NCBI GenBank assembly: GCA_035578175.1
Contig: JAQMRL010000002.1
Coordinates: forward strand, 101,968,748-102,032,747
Length of the DNA stretch: 64,000 nucleotides
Source of the DNA: Catonia carolina
Taxonomy: Eukaryota; Arthropoda; Insecta; Hemiptera; Achilidae
Direction of reading: 5' to 3'
Part shown: positions 33,881 to 44,948 of the stretch, piece after piece
Layout of the letters: the number at the start of each line of letters is the position of its first letter
Numbering within the stretch: the first letter of the stretch is position 1
Notes under the pieces: model-generated
What the model was told of the DNA's origin: nothing
What the model saw: only the letters and a program-made list of their open reading frames with translations
Databases searched by the model: none
Position numbers and translations under genes: made by a program

Positions 33881-34574
33881 TAGGCTTCTAAGGACGCAGC
33901 GGAAACTGGCTCTGAAAATCTGCAGTGCTTATAGAACTGTATCTGCGGAGGGAGCCCTGGTAACTTCGGGGATGCCTCCATTGGATCTTGCGGGAGAGAA
34001 GAACAGCGAGCTGGTGCTGATAAAGAGGAATGTTGGAGTCGATTACTCAGCAGGTGACAGAGCAGATGGAGCGAAGCTAGGGTCGGGGAGTGGACAAGGA
34101 GGTTTATTCCAAATGTTGAGGTATGGATAAGGAGGACATTTGTTGATACCACCCACGAACTGACGCAGTTGCTAACAGGGCATAGTTGCTTTGGGGCATA
34201 TTTGACGAGGTTCAAACTTCATAAAGTACCGAAATGTCAACTGTGCAACAGTGAAGAGGAGGAGTCATTGTGCATATTTTTGAAAGATGTCCCTATTTTG
34301 GCCTCGACAGAATGGAGACATCTGAGAAGATAGGCGTTGCACCGTGGATCCAAGAGAGAGTAGGGACAGCGATGCTGCGGGATGAGGAGAGCTGGAAGTT
34401 GGTCGCTCAGTTTGCGGAGAGGGTGGTCGGGAAACTGCAGAGGGAGGAGACATTTGGAGATTAGCGAGATCGCCCTCTCTCACAGTAAATCAATCCTCTC
34501 CCGAGGGAGTAAATCAATCCATCGTGAGGGAGTGGAGTGAACATGAGTATTTCTCGCCGCCTCGGATAAAAAAA
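33881..34574 (+). mobile_element. R1-clade-like non-LTR retrotransposon, 5'-truncated 3' end
   Basis: Translated segments match the C-terminal region of R1-type reverse transcriptases. They include an SAYRTVSAEGA stretch followed by a PPLDL block, and a CCHC-type motif split over two frames (CQLC at 34235-34246, H-x4-C ending at 34290). At least two frameshifts break the reading frame, so it is a pseudogene. It ends in a short A tail. A 17-base direct repeat, AATGTACCCAAACATGG, flanks it at 33864-33880 and 34575-34591; this is a textbook target-site duplication for target-primed reverse transcription. The clade call rests on recalled motif similarity. Confidence 0.85.
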
Positions 34575-34599
34575 AATGTACCCAAACATGGAATCTTGC

Positions 34600-36265
34600 T
34601 ATCAGACATATTATTCTATGAACTCATCGTACTTTTTACTAGTGAATAAATGGGATTCAATTTAGAAGAGAGTCTAGTAGTATTGTAAATACCTTTTGGC
34701 AGAAGGAGAATTGCGTAAAAGAGATGGTGCCCTCGGTCAACGAATCAGAGACCCTTGTGGTCAGACCTCACTGAACAAATATTCAACCTACAGTTCCAAC
34801 CGAATAGCCACATGTCGATTTATCTACCCTTAGCAGGAGCAGGTAAATAAGTGAGTGACTTGTTGGAATGCAAATACTCGTGTATTTATCATAAGGGAGA
34901 CTTTCGGTAGAATAAAGGTTGTATTATATAAGTGCACGCTATACCACGCGCTCGCGTGCATACAAACGAGAGAATGACAAAGAAAACATCCTTTCTCCGA
35001 TTTTGCTTTGATTTGTCCACGTTCAGATATCTACGCCTGTTTAAACTGTAGCAATACTAATCAAATTTTTACGCTCAAAAAAAATTTGTCGTTTTCACCA
35101 ATTTTGAGGCTACTAAAGAAAAAATTTCAGTATTATTTTGATCTTTTATCTTTATTTTTGTAATTTAGACTATACATTACAGCACAATCACGAAAATGGA
35201 TGAAGTAATTAGTTGGGCGCGGAAGGAGAGGGGTTACACTTTGCAACGTTTCTTCTATGATGGCGTAGTGACACTACGATATAGAAAAACTTGATGAAAA
35301 TGACGACGGAAGCGCCGACAATGACGAAATTGCGAAGACATGATGATTTTATGGTAGAATGTTATTAAAGGTAGTAGATACCTTCATCAAAGATGCTGAA
35401 GTTGTCTAAAATTTGGAAAAATTTTGGATGGACATTTGTCGAGCGATTATTTAAATGATTTGTAGTTTTTCAGACAATACTTTTTTATAAAGCTGTTTTA
35501 TGACATCTTGACCATAGGACGTACGATGGTCCGAATGAAGAGTGTTGTTTCTGTTAAATTTTTTAGCTTAAAATCCATGTAAAAATGGGAGCTCTGCAGA
35601 ATAGTAATTTATAACCGACAATACATTTATATACATTTCTTTCAATTTTGGTCCTTCGGTTAATGCAGTGAAAAATTAAACTTAATTTACTTTTACTGGT
35701 TTTCTGTAGATTTGTAATTCTGAAATTAATAGAAGGGCCTTTCTTCGATAAATAACCTGATCTTTAAAAATTCACACCTCGATGTCGAACTCTTGCATTT
35801 TACTAGATAAATAATAAATAGAATAAAATGATGTTTAGTATTAATCATTACAAAATTATTTTGTAATAATCAGCTCGATTACGAAGAACGTTTTACAAAA
35901 TTTCAAATTATTCTTATTATAATCCCTTACATTTTAAGATTGTTCGTTTTGAAACGATGTGATATTGTTTCGAGAATGGAGAATATCAAATATCGGATAT
36001 TTAAAAGCATTCCACAAAATAGATCTAAACGTTTATCGTGTGACGATTCTACGAATTAGTGGGATTCCTATATATTTTTTAAAATTTTCATTTTATTAAT
36101 TGGAATGGCTTAAAAATTTCCATTGATAAAACCAAAATAATGGATTTTAAAGGCAAATATCCCATTCGTTCAAAAATAGTTGTGAATAATACTCATCACT
36201 TTTGTACATATCAGTATATTACTTTCGTTATTTAGAGTGACGTGGAATTTGATTCTGATTTGAAT
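34600..36265. other. Intergenic, nothing recognised
   Basis: AT-rich. Near 35842-35871 there is a near-perfect AT-rich palindrome around ATTACAAAAT/ATTTTGTAAT. A short acidic reading at about 35280-35340 has stops on both sides and is not called. Confidence 0.45.
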
Positions 36266-36269
36266 ACAG

Positions 36270-36757
36270 AGCAGAAATTGAGCAAATTCCAGAGGATATG
36301 CGGGAATTTAAGCAGAACTTTGGGAAATAAAGCGAGAAGAGTCACAAAACTTAAATTCTATATTTATGACAGCTCCAGTTAGCATGGAAGTGAGGCAAGG
36401 ACAATAACAAAAACCCAACAGCGGAGAATCCAGATGGCAGAGATGAGATTTCTGCGAAGGACTAATGGGTGCACACGCTTGGACAGTATAAGAAATGAGG
36501 AAATAAGGTCAGAATTGGGGATTAAAAACTTGAACGAAATGATAAAGGATTATCGCCAAAGTTGGAGACAGCACATAGAAAGTATGTTAGATCACAGAAT
36601 ACCTAAGCAGGTGCACTGGTATGCTCCAGAAGGGAAAAGAGACGTCGGTATACCTATTAAAAGATGGAGATAGATGATTTAGTGGGTGAGTTAAATAATT
36701 ACTTCTGAATAGGCTCCAGCCTAATCCTTGTTTGAAAGAAAAAGAAGAAGAAGAAGA
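36270..36757 (+). mobile_element. RTE-like LINE 3' end with (GAA)n tail
   Basis: Plus-strand frames give KFQRICGNLSRTLGNKARR, then RRIQMAEMRFLRRTNGCTRLD, the block IRNEEIRSELGIKNLNE, and PEGKRDVGIPIKRWR with a stop. A GAA tail lies at about 36741-36757. The last 79 codons are uninterrupted. It is the same family as the remnant at 11345-11850. Confidence 0.78.
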
Positions 36758-36779
36758 TTAATTGGAACTAGGCCTATAC

Positions 36780-36955
36780 GTACTGCGGTATTTTTTCTCA
36801 TTGGGTGGTGATGTCTATAAAAACCTTGACTTAATGATGAGTAATGATGTGAGGTGAAACATAGATAAAAAATTCAGTTCTTACCGCGAATCGAACCCCG
36901 GACTCCTGGTACAAAAACAGTTGCACTTACTACTGTACCAACGCGCTGGCCAAAT
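36780..36955 (-). repeat. tRNA-derived SINE related to family D
   Basis: Minus strand: GGCCAGCGCGTTGGTACAGT, B box GGTTCGATTCG, followed by GGTAAGAACTG and a body ending near 36785. The 3' part resembles the 14335-14466 copy (GAGTAATGATG on the plus strand in both). Confidence 0.6.
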
Positions 36956-37667
36956 GTAGTAAGAAATGTTTCATAAAAAATCCTTTTAATTCTTTTTGGT
37001 TCAATCGAAAAAATATAAGAACTTTAGCAATATCCCACTTCAGTGATAGAAGTCTCTATCCCAGAGACTTCCGTAATAATATGACTCAAAACAATTTGGG
37101 CTGTAATAAAGTTACGTAGGCTACTTCCAAGTTTTATTTATATCCGTAAAAATATATAATTTATTTTAAAAATCTCTAGCCTTTTTATATAAAAAAATAT
37201 TTAACAATCCGATCGGGTCGCTCTACGATTGAGTCATTGAATTTATATATAGTCAGAAATATAGCCGAAGGTTTCAGTTGGGTATGGTAGGTCAGGGTTG
37301 GTAGGAGGAAGTGGCAAATTGATGGGTGGATCTTAGAATTTGGTTTGAGCCTAATACATATTTTCGTTCACATACTCATTTTTATAGGTTCCCGTTCATA
37401 AAAACGATATCGGATATTTTATTTTGTTTATGGGATGACCAAATTAAAAGTATTTGATGGAGTCCATTAAGAAGTAGCAGTATTGAATGAATAGTAATAA
37501 TGGAATTGATAATAATTAAAGAGGATAGCCAGGGTGAGCTTAAACTAAGCATTAAGGATAAATTGTTTCAAAGAACAGTTATAATTGGTTTTGGTCGTTC
37601 TTTTTTATTTTTTAAATTATGATAATGATAAAAATAATGGACGGTACGCGGAGAAGTATTTGTGTGT

Positions 37668-37675
37668 GCAGGTGT
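37668..37675 (+). promoter_or_regulatory. Candidate proneural autoregulatory E-box
   Basis: GCAGGTGT fits the achaete-scute/Daughterless consensus GCAG(G/C)TG(G/T) exactly. It lies about 236 bases upstream of the predicted start site. Proneural genes in flies use such boxes for autoactivation. Function here is inferred from sequence and position only. Confidence 0.45.
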
Positions 37676-37832
37676 TCCCGTAGCCGGTTGCTCAAGCGAG
37701 AGGGAAAAAGTGATGCTGCAGTGGCCGTAGCTGCCGCCGTCCGTCGGAGGATGCCGGAGTCGGATCTGGTGGGGGAGGTCGCGTGCCGCGGTCCAGGTAA
37801 GGGTGGACGAAACGATACGACATTGCACGAGC

Positions 37833-37840
37833 CACGCGCC
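37833..37840 (+). promoter_or_regulatory. Candidate Hairy/E(spl) repressor site (C-box)
   Basis: CACGCGCC matches the core of the class C box (CACGCG followed by A/C and C) bound by Hairy/E(spl) repressors. Drosophila achaete is repressed through such a site. It sits about 70 bases upstream of the predicted start site. The base before the core does not match the full consensus. The surrounding DNA is CpG-rich, so a chance match is possible. Confidence 0.35.
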
Positions 37841-37872
37841 GGGTCGCGCGTCGTTCGGTGGTGGGGGTAGCA

Positions 37873-37907
37873 TATAAAAGCGGTTCATCGAGGGGCGCGC
37901 GTCATTC
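37873..37907 (+). promoter_or_regulatory. Core promoter of the achaete-scute gene: TATA box plus initiator
   Basis: TATAAAAG lies at 37873-37880. TCATTC at 37902-37907 matches the arthropod initiator TCA(G/T)T(C/T). The initiator A at 37904 is 31 bases downstream of the first T of the TATA box, the canonical spacing. A second, weaker initiator-like TCAGT overlaps at 37906-37910. If 37904 is the start site, the 5' leader is only 7 nucleotides, which is unusually short. A start site further upstream cannot be excluded. Confidence 0.7.
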
Positions 37908-37910
37908 AGT

Positions 37911-38423
37911 ATGGAGAGTGTAAGTGGATCGCCGCACGAGGTGCGCTGCAAGAGGCGCATTAGCTTCGCGTACAGTCACCAACCGGCGTCGGTGGCCAGG
38001 AGGAATGCTAGGGAACGTAATCGAGTCAAACAAGTGAACAACGGTTTCGCCACGTTACGGGCCCATATTCCTCTGTCGGTAGCCGCCGCCCTCGGGGGCC
38101 AGACGCAACGAAGCAACCCCCCCAGCAGTACGGCCAGCAAAAAGTTGAGTAAAGTGGAAACGTTAAGGCTGGCTGTCGAATACATAAGATCGTTACAGGA
38201 ACTGTTAGACACCACGTCGCCCGGTTCGACGGTGACCGCGCAACAGGCACCTTCGCCGCGATGTTCGGAAGCCTCGAATTCGCCGCCTCCCAGTTCGTAC
38301 AACTCGGACACGACGGTCGGAGGCGGTCATCCGATCACTTCGTACCACCACCACACGGCACCCATGTCCCCGGAAGACGAAGAACTTTTAGATGTGATAT
38401 CGTGGTGGCAGCAGACGCAATGA
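37911..38423 (+). CDS. ASH: Achaete-scute family proneural bHLH transcription factor, complete single-exon gene
   Basis: A 170-residue protein. Family members dimerise with Daughterless/E proteins, bind E-boxes in the nucleus and commit ectodermal cells to neural fate. Seen here: a CKRRISF motif near residues 13-19, matching the CKRR-x-x-F segment before the bHLH in ASCL1-type proteins; basic region RRNARERNRVKQ at about 30-41; helix 1 at about 42-57 (VNNGFATLRAHIP); a long loop at about 58-77; helix 2 at about 78-100 (KKLSKVETLRLAVEYIRSLQ). A Ser/Pro-rich linker precedes the acidic family C-terminal motif SPEDEELLDVISWWQ at about 153-167. The alanine in NARER is the insect form; vertebrate ASCL proteins have NERER. 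The gene is intronless, as is usual for this complex. It is shorter than Drosophila achaete (about 200 residues) and far shorter than asense, so a generic ASH fits best. The ATG at 37911 is the first in frame; an in-frame TAA lies at 37875-37877. It sits in a GC-rich island. The ASH-versus-asense assignment is inference. Confidence 0.96.
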   Translation: MESVSGSPHEVRCKRRISFAYSHQPASVARRNARERNRVKQVNNGFATLRAHIPLSVAAALGGQTQRSNPPSSTASKKLSKVETLRLAVEYIRSLQELLDTTSPGSTVTAQQAPSPRCSEASNSPPPSSYNSDTTVGGGHPITSYHHHTAPMSPEDEELLDVISWWQQTQ

Positions 38424-39290
38424 CCCGCCGCCTGCTCTCTAATTCTTGTACTCATGATCTGTTGTACAGGTATGTATCAGAACTGTCAGTACTTATGCAT
38501 GTTCAGTAAAAATTAAAAAATTTAGTTTGTCTGGTGATTCCGATTTCGGTTATTTTTTTTAAATACTTGATTTAAGCTCTGAGGTAATCTTGGTGCTGTA
38601 AAGTTACGTGTGGTTGAATCAAAGTAGCTTTCAATTTTTTATCGGCATAAAAGTGCCGTTCATTCGGCTCGTTATTACTTTTAAGATTTAAAGTATGATC
38701 ATGAATGTCATTAAATTAAGTTTTGGAGGTGGAATGTCAAAAGCTATCAGTAATCTATCCTAATGATAAATGTACTGCAAATATAAAATTTGAATGTTCA
38801 CTAGGCTGAATGATATAGTCGACAAAAATAATTTTTAAAGAACCGTTATAAATACCGGGATTCTTCCATCGTTTTCATCCCCCATGTAGCTTTGTATTAA
38901 ATCATTTCTTCACTCGTTGTTTCAGTGTCTTTTAATTTAATATCACCGTTGACAAACGATTTTAGTAATAATATTTTTAATAAACGGATACAATTTATTA
39001 GAAATTACAAAAAGAAAACTCATGTATGTATTCTTAGACTAACGTTATCAAAATCGTTTAACTTTTTTAACTATCGGGTTATTTTTGGAAGTATCGAGAA
39101 AGGAATCGACTCGATAACAGGATTCTGTGTATGTAATATAAATTTGTTTTAAAATTCTTTAGTGGACGTAAGTTTCATTGAATTCGTTATAGATGTTAAG
39201 TATTCCTTGCGTATTTTAGATATTTTCACTTAAGAAATATCTTAAGTTTCTCTCCTGCGGCTTGTACAAATTTATTACTTTCAATAAAAC
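38424..39290 (+). other. 3' flank of the achaete-scute gene with candidate polyadenylation signals
   Basis: AT-rich sequence following the stop codon. ATTAAA at 38710-38715, AATAAA at 38979-38984 and AATAAA at 39283-39288 are the nearest plausible polyadenylation signals. I looked for Brd-box (AGCTTTA) and K-box (TGTGAT) motifs known from fly proneural 3' UTRs and saw none that were convincing in this stretch. Confidence 0.35.
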
Positions 39291-39294
39291 TAAA

Positions 39295-42115
39295 AATAGG
39301 GGTGCATTTGCGTAGATCACCGTTCAGAAGGTTATGCTTATACATGTTAAAATTATTGTTATCGGTTACGAATGTACTGGTGTTACAGCTCAAATTTAAT
39401 TGCAAAATATTTTACAGAAAAATTTGTTAAAGAGAAAGGGAGAATGTTAAAACAGAAAATATAGTTATTTCATATGAATGTGGCATGTTTCATTAAAAAA
39501 ACAAAAACAGAAAATTCACTTGTAGCAATCTGTAAGTTTGCTTATAAACTCAGTATCTAAAAACTTACCGCGAATGTATAGACATTTGGAATCGTTCTTC
39601 ATCTTTCCATTCCCGAATCAGTTAGCTACCCTTAGTTTTCGGAAAATGAAATCTAAACGATTTTGATTTCAACCTTTCATCTAAAAGATTCATTAAACGT
39701 GGTTCATTTATATAAATAATGTTTTTTAAAATACCCGTAGAGATAACTATTTAATGATGTTTTTATTATTTTAGGGTTTCCTTTCGTTAATGGTTTATGC
39801 TTATCGTCTCCAAATAATCATTTTTAGAATCATGAACATAAATATAATTTTCGCGATTGTAAAATTCTATCTTAGTTTTGTACAGTTTCAGTGGACTTAT
39901 ATTCCGTTAATTTATTTCGTGTAGTTATAATTTTTTATGGGTCAGCTTTTTGTAAATTTTTGATTCAGTTTTTATTGCAGGTAATTTTTCTTTAGTTTAT
40001 TTTTGTCGGTGTAAATTAAACTGAAAAAATACTGGGTACAATATTATATTATGTAAGTTACGACTCCTTGGCGATAGAAAAATAAAAAATTAACTGTTAT
40101 TTTTTTAGTTGTTTACTAATTATTTAAATATTAGTTTTGCTTGTTAGTTAGTTTGTTTTCTTATATGCTTCTTTTATTTTTCTTTGTAGTCAATCAGAAT
40201 AAAGTTCACTACAAAACGATGAATTCTCTTTAGCATTTAGAAAAGTTATTGTTTGTAAATATTGGGATAATTTATATTTGACTACAGTATTTTTTAGGTC
40301 TTACAGCAATGTTCTTAAAAATTACATGAAATACAATTCTTGGAGTAATTTTATTCAACTTCTCAGATAACGAACGTAATCGAACCATGACAAAATTTGT
40401 TCCGTAATAATTTCTTCCAATAATTTCGATATAGTATTATTTAACTTTATCAGAGTATAAAAATCAGAGTGGTTTTTTTATTAATCTGATCAAGTTCCGA
40501 ATTATTGGTATTTTGTTTAAAACTACTCAATATATTTTATATCATCAATTTTTACAATGAATTTCACATTGTTTTGAAGCATTATTAATTTCTTAATGAA
40601 GCATTTTAACGCATCGAATTTTATGCCTAATCATAGCTAGCGAATGAACATTTCATTCAGTTCTATTCTACAAAATTAAAGTATATACATATATTTAAAC
40701 GTTTTTTTTAGTATGTTGGCCACCTTTGCATAAGCCTTTTGTGCGGACACCAGTATTTAAAGTAGAGAAAAAAGATCTTGCAATTATATTAGATCAACTA
40801 TAATCTGTATGTTAAATTATACTAACCAATAAAAATGTTCGTATAAATCTTTCAAAAGAAAGATATAGAATTCGCGATTGACGATTAAATTCATATCGAT
40901 TTTGAGCGCGAATTGTGAATAAAACGGACGATAAAAATGAAACTTCAATGACTACTGAGTGAATGAATATTTAAAAAGGCATATGTAAAGAGAATTTTAA
41001 TGGCAGGATCGGTCAATAGAATACGTGACAGAATAAAAACAAAGAAACAAATAAAAACGGTTGGTATGAAAAAGGTAAAAAATAAGATCAAAACAGGATT
41101 TATGTGAGGTGAATGATGCTGAATTTCAGTGACTGGCGATAGCCTTGTACTTTGTTTAGCTGAAATTGTACTTTGTTTAGAACTGTAACCCTGTTTATCA
41201 ATGCACTGCATCTTAACTACATAACAATAAGATTAAGCCTGATTACTTTATTTAAGCATTGAGCTATATTATTAATATTATTATTATTATTATACCATTT
41301 GTTTTCCCACCGCTCTGTTTATGCAAAGTAATCCTAAGCACTAAAAAGTATTGTCATAGGGAAAAATTAGTACAGAGTTTAAACGGATATTTTCCTTTCT
41401 ATCGTTACTCAAGCCGAATAAATATTATTTTTAGAATGTGTTTTAAAATTAATTATTTTTTTTTATATACCGATTATCTAGAATAAAATTTTCTAAAAAA
41501 AATGATTGTAGTCTACGGTTTTATAGTTCCTTTATAATTTACTTATTTTTCCGGACTTTTTAAATGGTTATCTCTGGAAAAATTCTTGGGACTGAGCTGT
41601 ACTGATTTTCGAATGGTTTTTCCGAAAATTATAGCGCTAAGATTTTTTCTTTCGTTTAACGAACTTGAACGAGTTTGATAAAATTTTCTGTTTGTGGATA
41701 TCTTAAAAAGTTTTGTTATGAAAAAAACAACAGATATTCATGCAAAACGCATGCGGCTCTACCTCATTTGAGTTATTGCTTAAATTAAATTACGTAAAAA
41801 TCCGGGATAAAAGTTGTTCTTAATGATGGGACAGCAAACCGATTTGACGTTCCCTTGTGTTTTTTGCCAGGACATTGTATTTGGTGGTTCCAAGAGGAAA
41901 GAAAACATTATTAAGATCAGTCTAAGTTTTAGATAAAGTACAATGTTTGTTTTTAAAGGGCTCAGCAATTTGGAACTTAACCAGAAAGGAATACGAGACC
42001 AATTTTAATATGGTTTTTAATTGAGTAAAAACAAAGCATTTTATAAAATTAATATTGAAGTTGTAACTTGTCTTGTTTTAATTGAGCATTACCAACAACT
42101 ATTTCATTTTTTATC
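39295..42115. other. AT-rich desert downstream of the proneural gene
   Basis: About 2.8 kb with no recognised repeat family or coding remnant, which is unusual in this repeat-laden window. Several AATAAA words. Could hold proneural cis-regulatory DNA, but no motif cluster was identified by eye. Confidence 0.4.
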
Positions 42116-42119
42116 TTTT

Positions 42120-42352
42120 TTATTTGTTGTCGGGAACTGTACTTAATTGACAACCACCAATTTGATCGCTGCTTTTCGTTGTATTTTTCACGTGATTCAA
42201 CGTGAATTTTTGGAACAGGGATCCCCAGTGGAGTTTGTTCAGGAATGTTTGTCAGCTGGTCACCATACAAAGTCGCTAGCCTAACCAGTGTTGCTGAACA
42301 ATTAACCAGCTGACTGACTGAGTTGGCCTGAAGGCCAGCAACAACTTTGTTG
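42120..42352 (+). repeat. Family E repeat
   Basis: From TTGTTGTCGGGAACTGTACT to GGCCTGAAGGCCAGCAACAA; the terminal hairpin is TGGCC-TGAA-GGCCA. The minus strand is open for 73 codons (QLTNIPEQTPLGIPVPKIHV). A similar but stop-interrupted frame exists in the 9168-9412 copy, so coding potential is unproven. Confidence 0.7.
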
Positions 42353-43228
42353 TGTTTTGGTACACTATCGGCAGGTTGTTATGTGGGGAATAAAACACGG
42401 GACCTTCGCTTTGTAGTTCACTTTATTTCAGCACGTTAAACAACTTCACAGTGGAGGTGGCCTAATAGTATTATGAATATTTTTGCCCTGAAATGGACTT
42501 TACGATTGTAATTTTGTAATAACCCGATATCTTGGAATGCAAACAGAGGCTTCGCTAGAATGTTTTGGAGATACCATTTTTATTTCTTGTTTATGATCTC
42601 AACGAATACAATAACTTAGGAAAATTAAATCAAAATCTTTGTTAGTGTAGTTTACTGAGAAATCATAAATTTCTTTTTAATTTTTCATCAGAGTTAAGTA
42701 CTCTTATTTTTCTAAACGAATTCCAGAAACCCCTCGGATGTTCCTGTATGAAACCTTAGTCCAAATTTAATAAATACAGAGGAAAGTTTTTCTGTTTGAT
42801 AGTGTGTGAAATGTAGCCATACAAAACCCACTGTATATCATGGAAAGGGTTATGTAGATTTAAAACAAAAACTAATGTGGTAAATATTACCCCATTTGTG
42901 AACGTCCTACGTTCAAGGAATGTAATTTCATTGATAGGTGAATGAAAAAATCTTTGCATGAATATGGTAAAGGTAAAAGATGAATGTAGTAGTAGTAATA
43001 ATAGTAACATCCCCTTCCCTTCCTGATGATCTATCCGTTACTTTTAGTTGAAGAACTAGGAGAAGAAGAGTAGAGGGATTGCTTCTTCTATCATGTCTTC
43101 TTCTTATTGTATAGAAGATTTTCTTACTATTACTATTATTAAGTTTACCCTCTTTCAGTTTCTTCTCTTTCCTTTTACTTCCCTCCCTACACTCGATCAA
43201 CATATAATAATATATATATCTATAAAAA

Positions 43229-43326
43229 AAACACACACACACACACACTCAATGCTTTCTTCTTTACGATCCATCTTTGATCGGAGCCGAAGCTAACAAG
43301 CCAAAAAAAAAAAAAAAAAAAAAAAA
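43229..43326. repeat. (CA)n run and nearby poly(A) tract
   Basis: A (CA)n run at about 43230-43248 and a 24-base A run at 43303-43326. No element could be assigned to the poly(A) tract. Confidence 0.85.
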
Positions 43327-43874
43327 TGTTTTCAGCGTTTATGTTTGTCATAGGAAACTGTTTTACTTTCTCGTGGTTGAAGTATGGAGTGAGAAGGTAA
43401 CTACCCTTATACAAAATCTTTGATACTCAGAGTTGTTCTTCACGTTTCATGGCAACCTGAAGCAGAAAATAATGGTGCCTCGAAAACTGTGGGTGTCTTT
43501 TTCCTGCGAAAACTACTTGGTCAATTGGACTAATCTTGAAAATTAAGGTTTTCTTAACCAATCCTTTTGTGGGATTTTGAAAATATTATTTCAGTTCATT
43601 AAATATGGGTACTTTATTTCCGATGCAAATATAAAAAAAATCCAATTTGTTCTAAAATATCTTTAAGATTATCGTTAAAATTTTTACCTTGTGTAAAAGA
43701 ATGATTTTTGGAAAAGAATGGAATCTTAACTAAGTACAAGTGGTCTCCAGTGAACAAAAGGCAAAAGAAATACACACAATTACTGTTGAACTAAATATCT
43801 CGAGTTTGATTCCAATGTGAAAAAATTGATTTCGCCCTATAAACTCCATCTTAATGTTACATTTGTTAGCTCTA

Positions 43875-44070
43875 CCTTGTTGTCGAGAACTATTTTTATT
43901 TTTAAACAATCGCTTAATTCGAATCGGAACTGGGAAAGACTGTAGGGTTCGTTCATGCATAGCCGTAAGCTGATCACCATACTGAAAGGCTCACATAACA
44001 GGTGTTACTTCACTATTACAAGTAACGTTTTACAAACTGACTAGGTTGGCGTGCAGGGCTTATACTACTT
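43875..44070 (+). repeat. Family E repeat, diverged
   Basis: Recognised by CTTGTTGTCGAGAACT, GTAAGCTGATCACCATACTG, a CAGGTGTTAC word and AACTGACTAGGTTGGCGTGC in the family E order. The terminal hairpin is lost. Confidence 0.5.
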
Positions 44071-44948
44071 TAAATAAACGAATAAAATTCAATTTCATTC
44101 CGTTTTCAACGAAGTATTTAGGTTTTTTATTCAATTTTTTGAAGAAATTATTCTAGCAGACGTAGTAATTAATTATTGAATTCTTAATTAGAAGAAAAAT
44201 AAGAAAGAATAAAGCGTCAGCGAACTCAATATAATTGTGTCTTGCATTATAAGTACGCGTGCTTGCTATTAGCATACCGGGTCTGGTCGGCCGTTGTTAT
44301 TTTTGTGAGCGAGCGAGTGAATTGTTATCGTAACAAACCAATTGTAACATCCGCTCCTTCTCCCCCGCTTTCCTTGATCATTTTTTAGTCCACTCTTTTA
44401 AATAAGGCCTGTGTTACTTAGTCATAGTTGTTATTGTTACTGTTTTACAGGCAGGCCTTGTTTAATATTTTTGCATATTTCCGATGTGACTATATTTTTC
44501 CACCCGATGTTGGTTGTCACTAAGTAATGTGATAGGTTATAGGAAATAAAGTTCGTCTGGACCCATACTACCTGGAAGTTTTCGGTTCTGCTGGATATGA
44601 TCATCTTCTTCTTCTTCTTCATGCTTCATGTACTTTCAGAACGTTGATGGCCAAATCAGCAATTTGAATATTATTGGTCGACAGTCTAAAAAAAACACTT
44701 CTATCTACACCATCGTAGGTTTTTTAGTCACGAAGTTTTTCTACGGTCTTGACTTCCTTTACTTGTTATTTTGCCGTGCAGGATGTTCTACAATTATCTA
44801 TATCTCTCAATACTTGTTATTTAACGAACTTCGAACGGAATAGCCTCATAAAAAAAATAAAACTGAAAATTAGAAAAATCTAAGGAATGTTAATTTTTGT
44901 GGAAAAAACCTGTACCTTTCTTCCTAAAAGATACTACAGTTTTTGAAA

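Larger units (their letters stand above)
37640..38450. other. GC-rich island around the proneural gene
   Basis: Base composition shifts abruptly from AT-rich flanks to GC- and CpG-rich sequence about 270 bases before the start codon, and returns to AT-rich shortly after the stop codon. The upstream half has open frames on both strands; these are side effects of GC richness. A CAG/GTAAGG donor-like site at 37794-37802 has no recognisable upstream exon. Confidence 0.7.

Noticed and set aside
35275..35345. Short acidic reading similar in flavour to the N-terminus of piggyBac-type transposases
   Set aside because: About 20 codons between stops with low-complexity Asp/Glu composition. Not distinguishable from chance.
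37619..37870. 83-codon plus-strand frame ending just before the TATA box of the proneural gene
   Set aside because: Low-complexity Arg/Ala/Val-rich translation in CpG-rich promoter DNA. No domain and no start-site support.
37976..38311. 111-codon and overlapping minus-strand frames antisense to the proneural gene
   Set aside because: Shadow frames caused by the GC-rich codons of the real gene.
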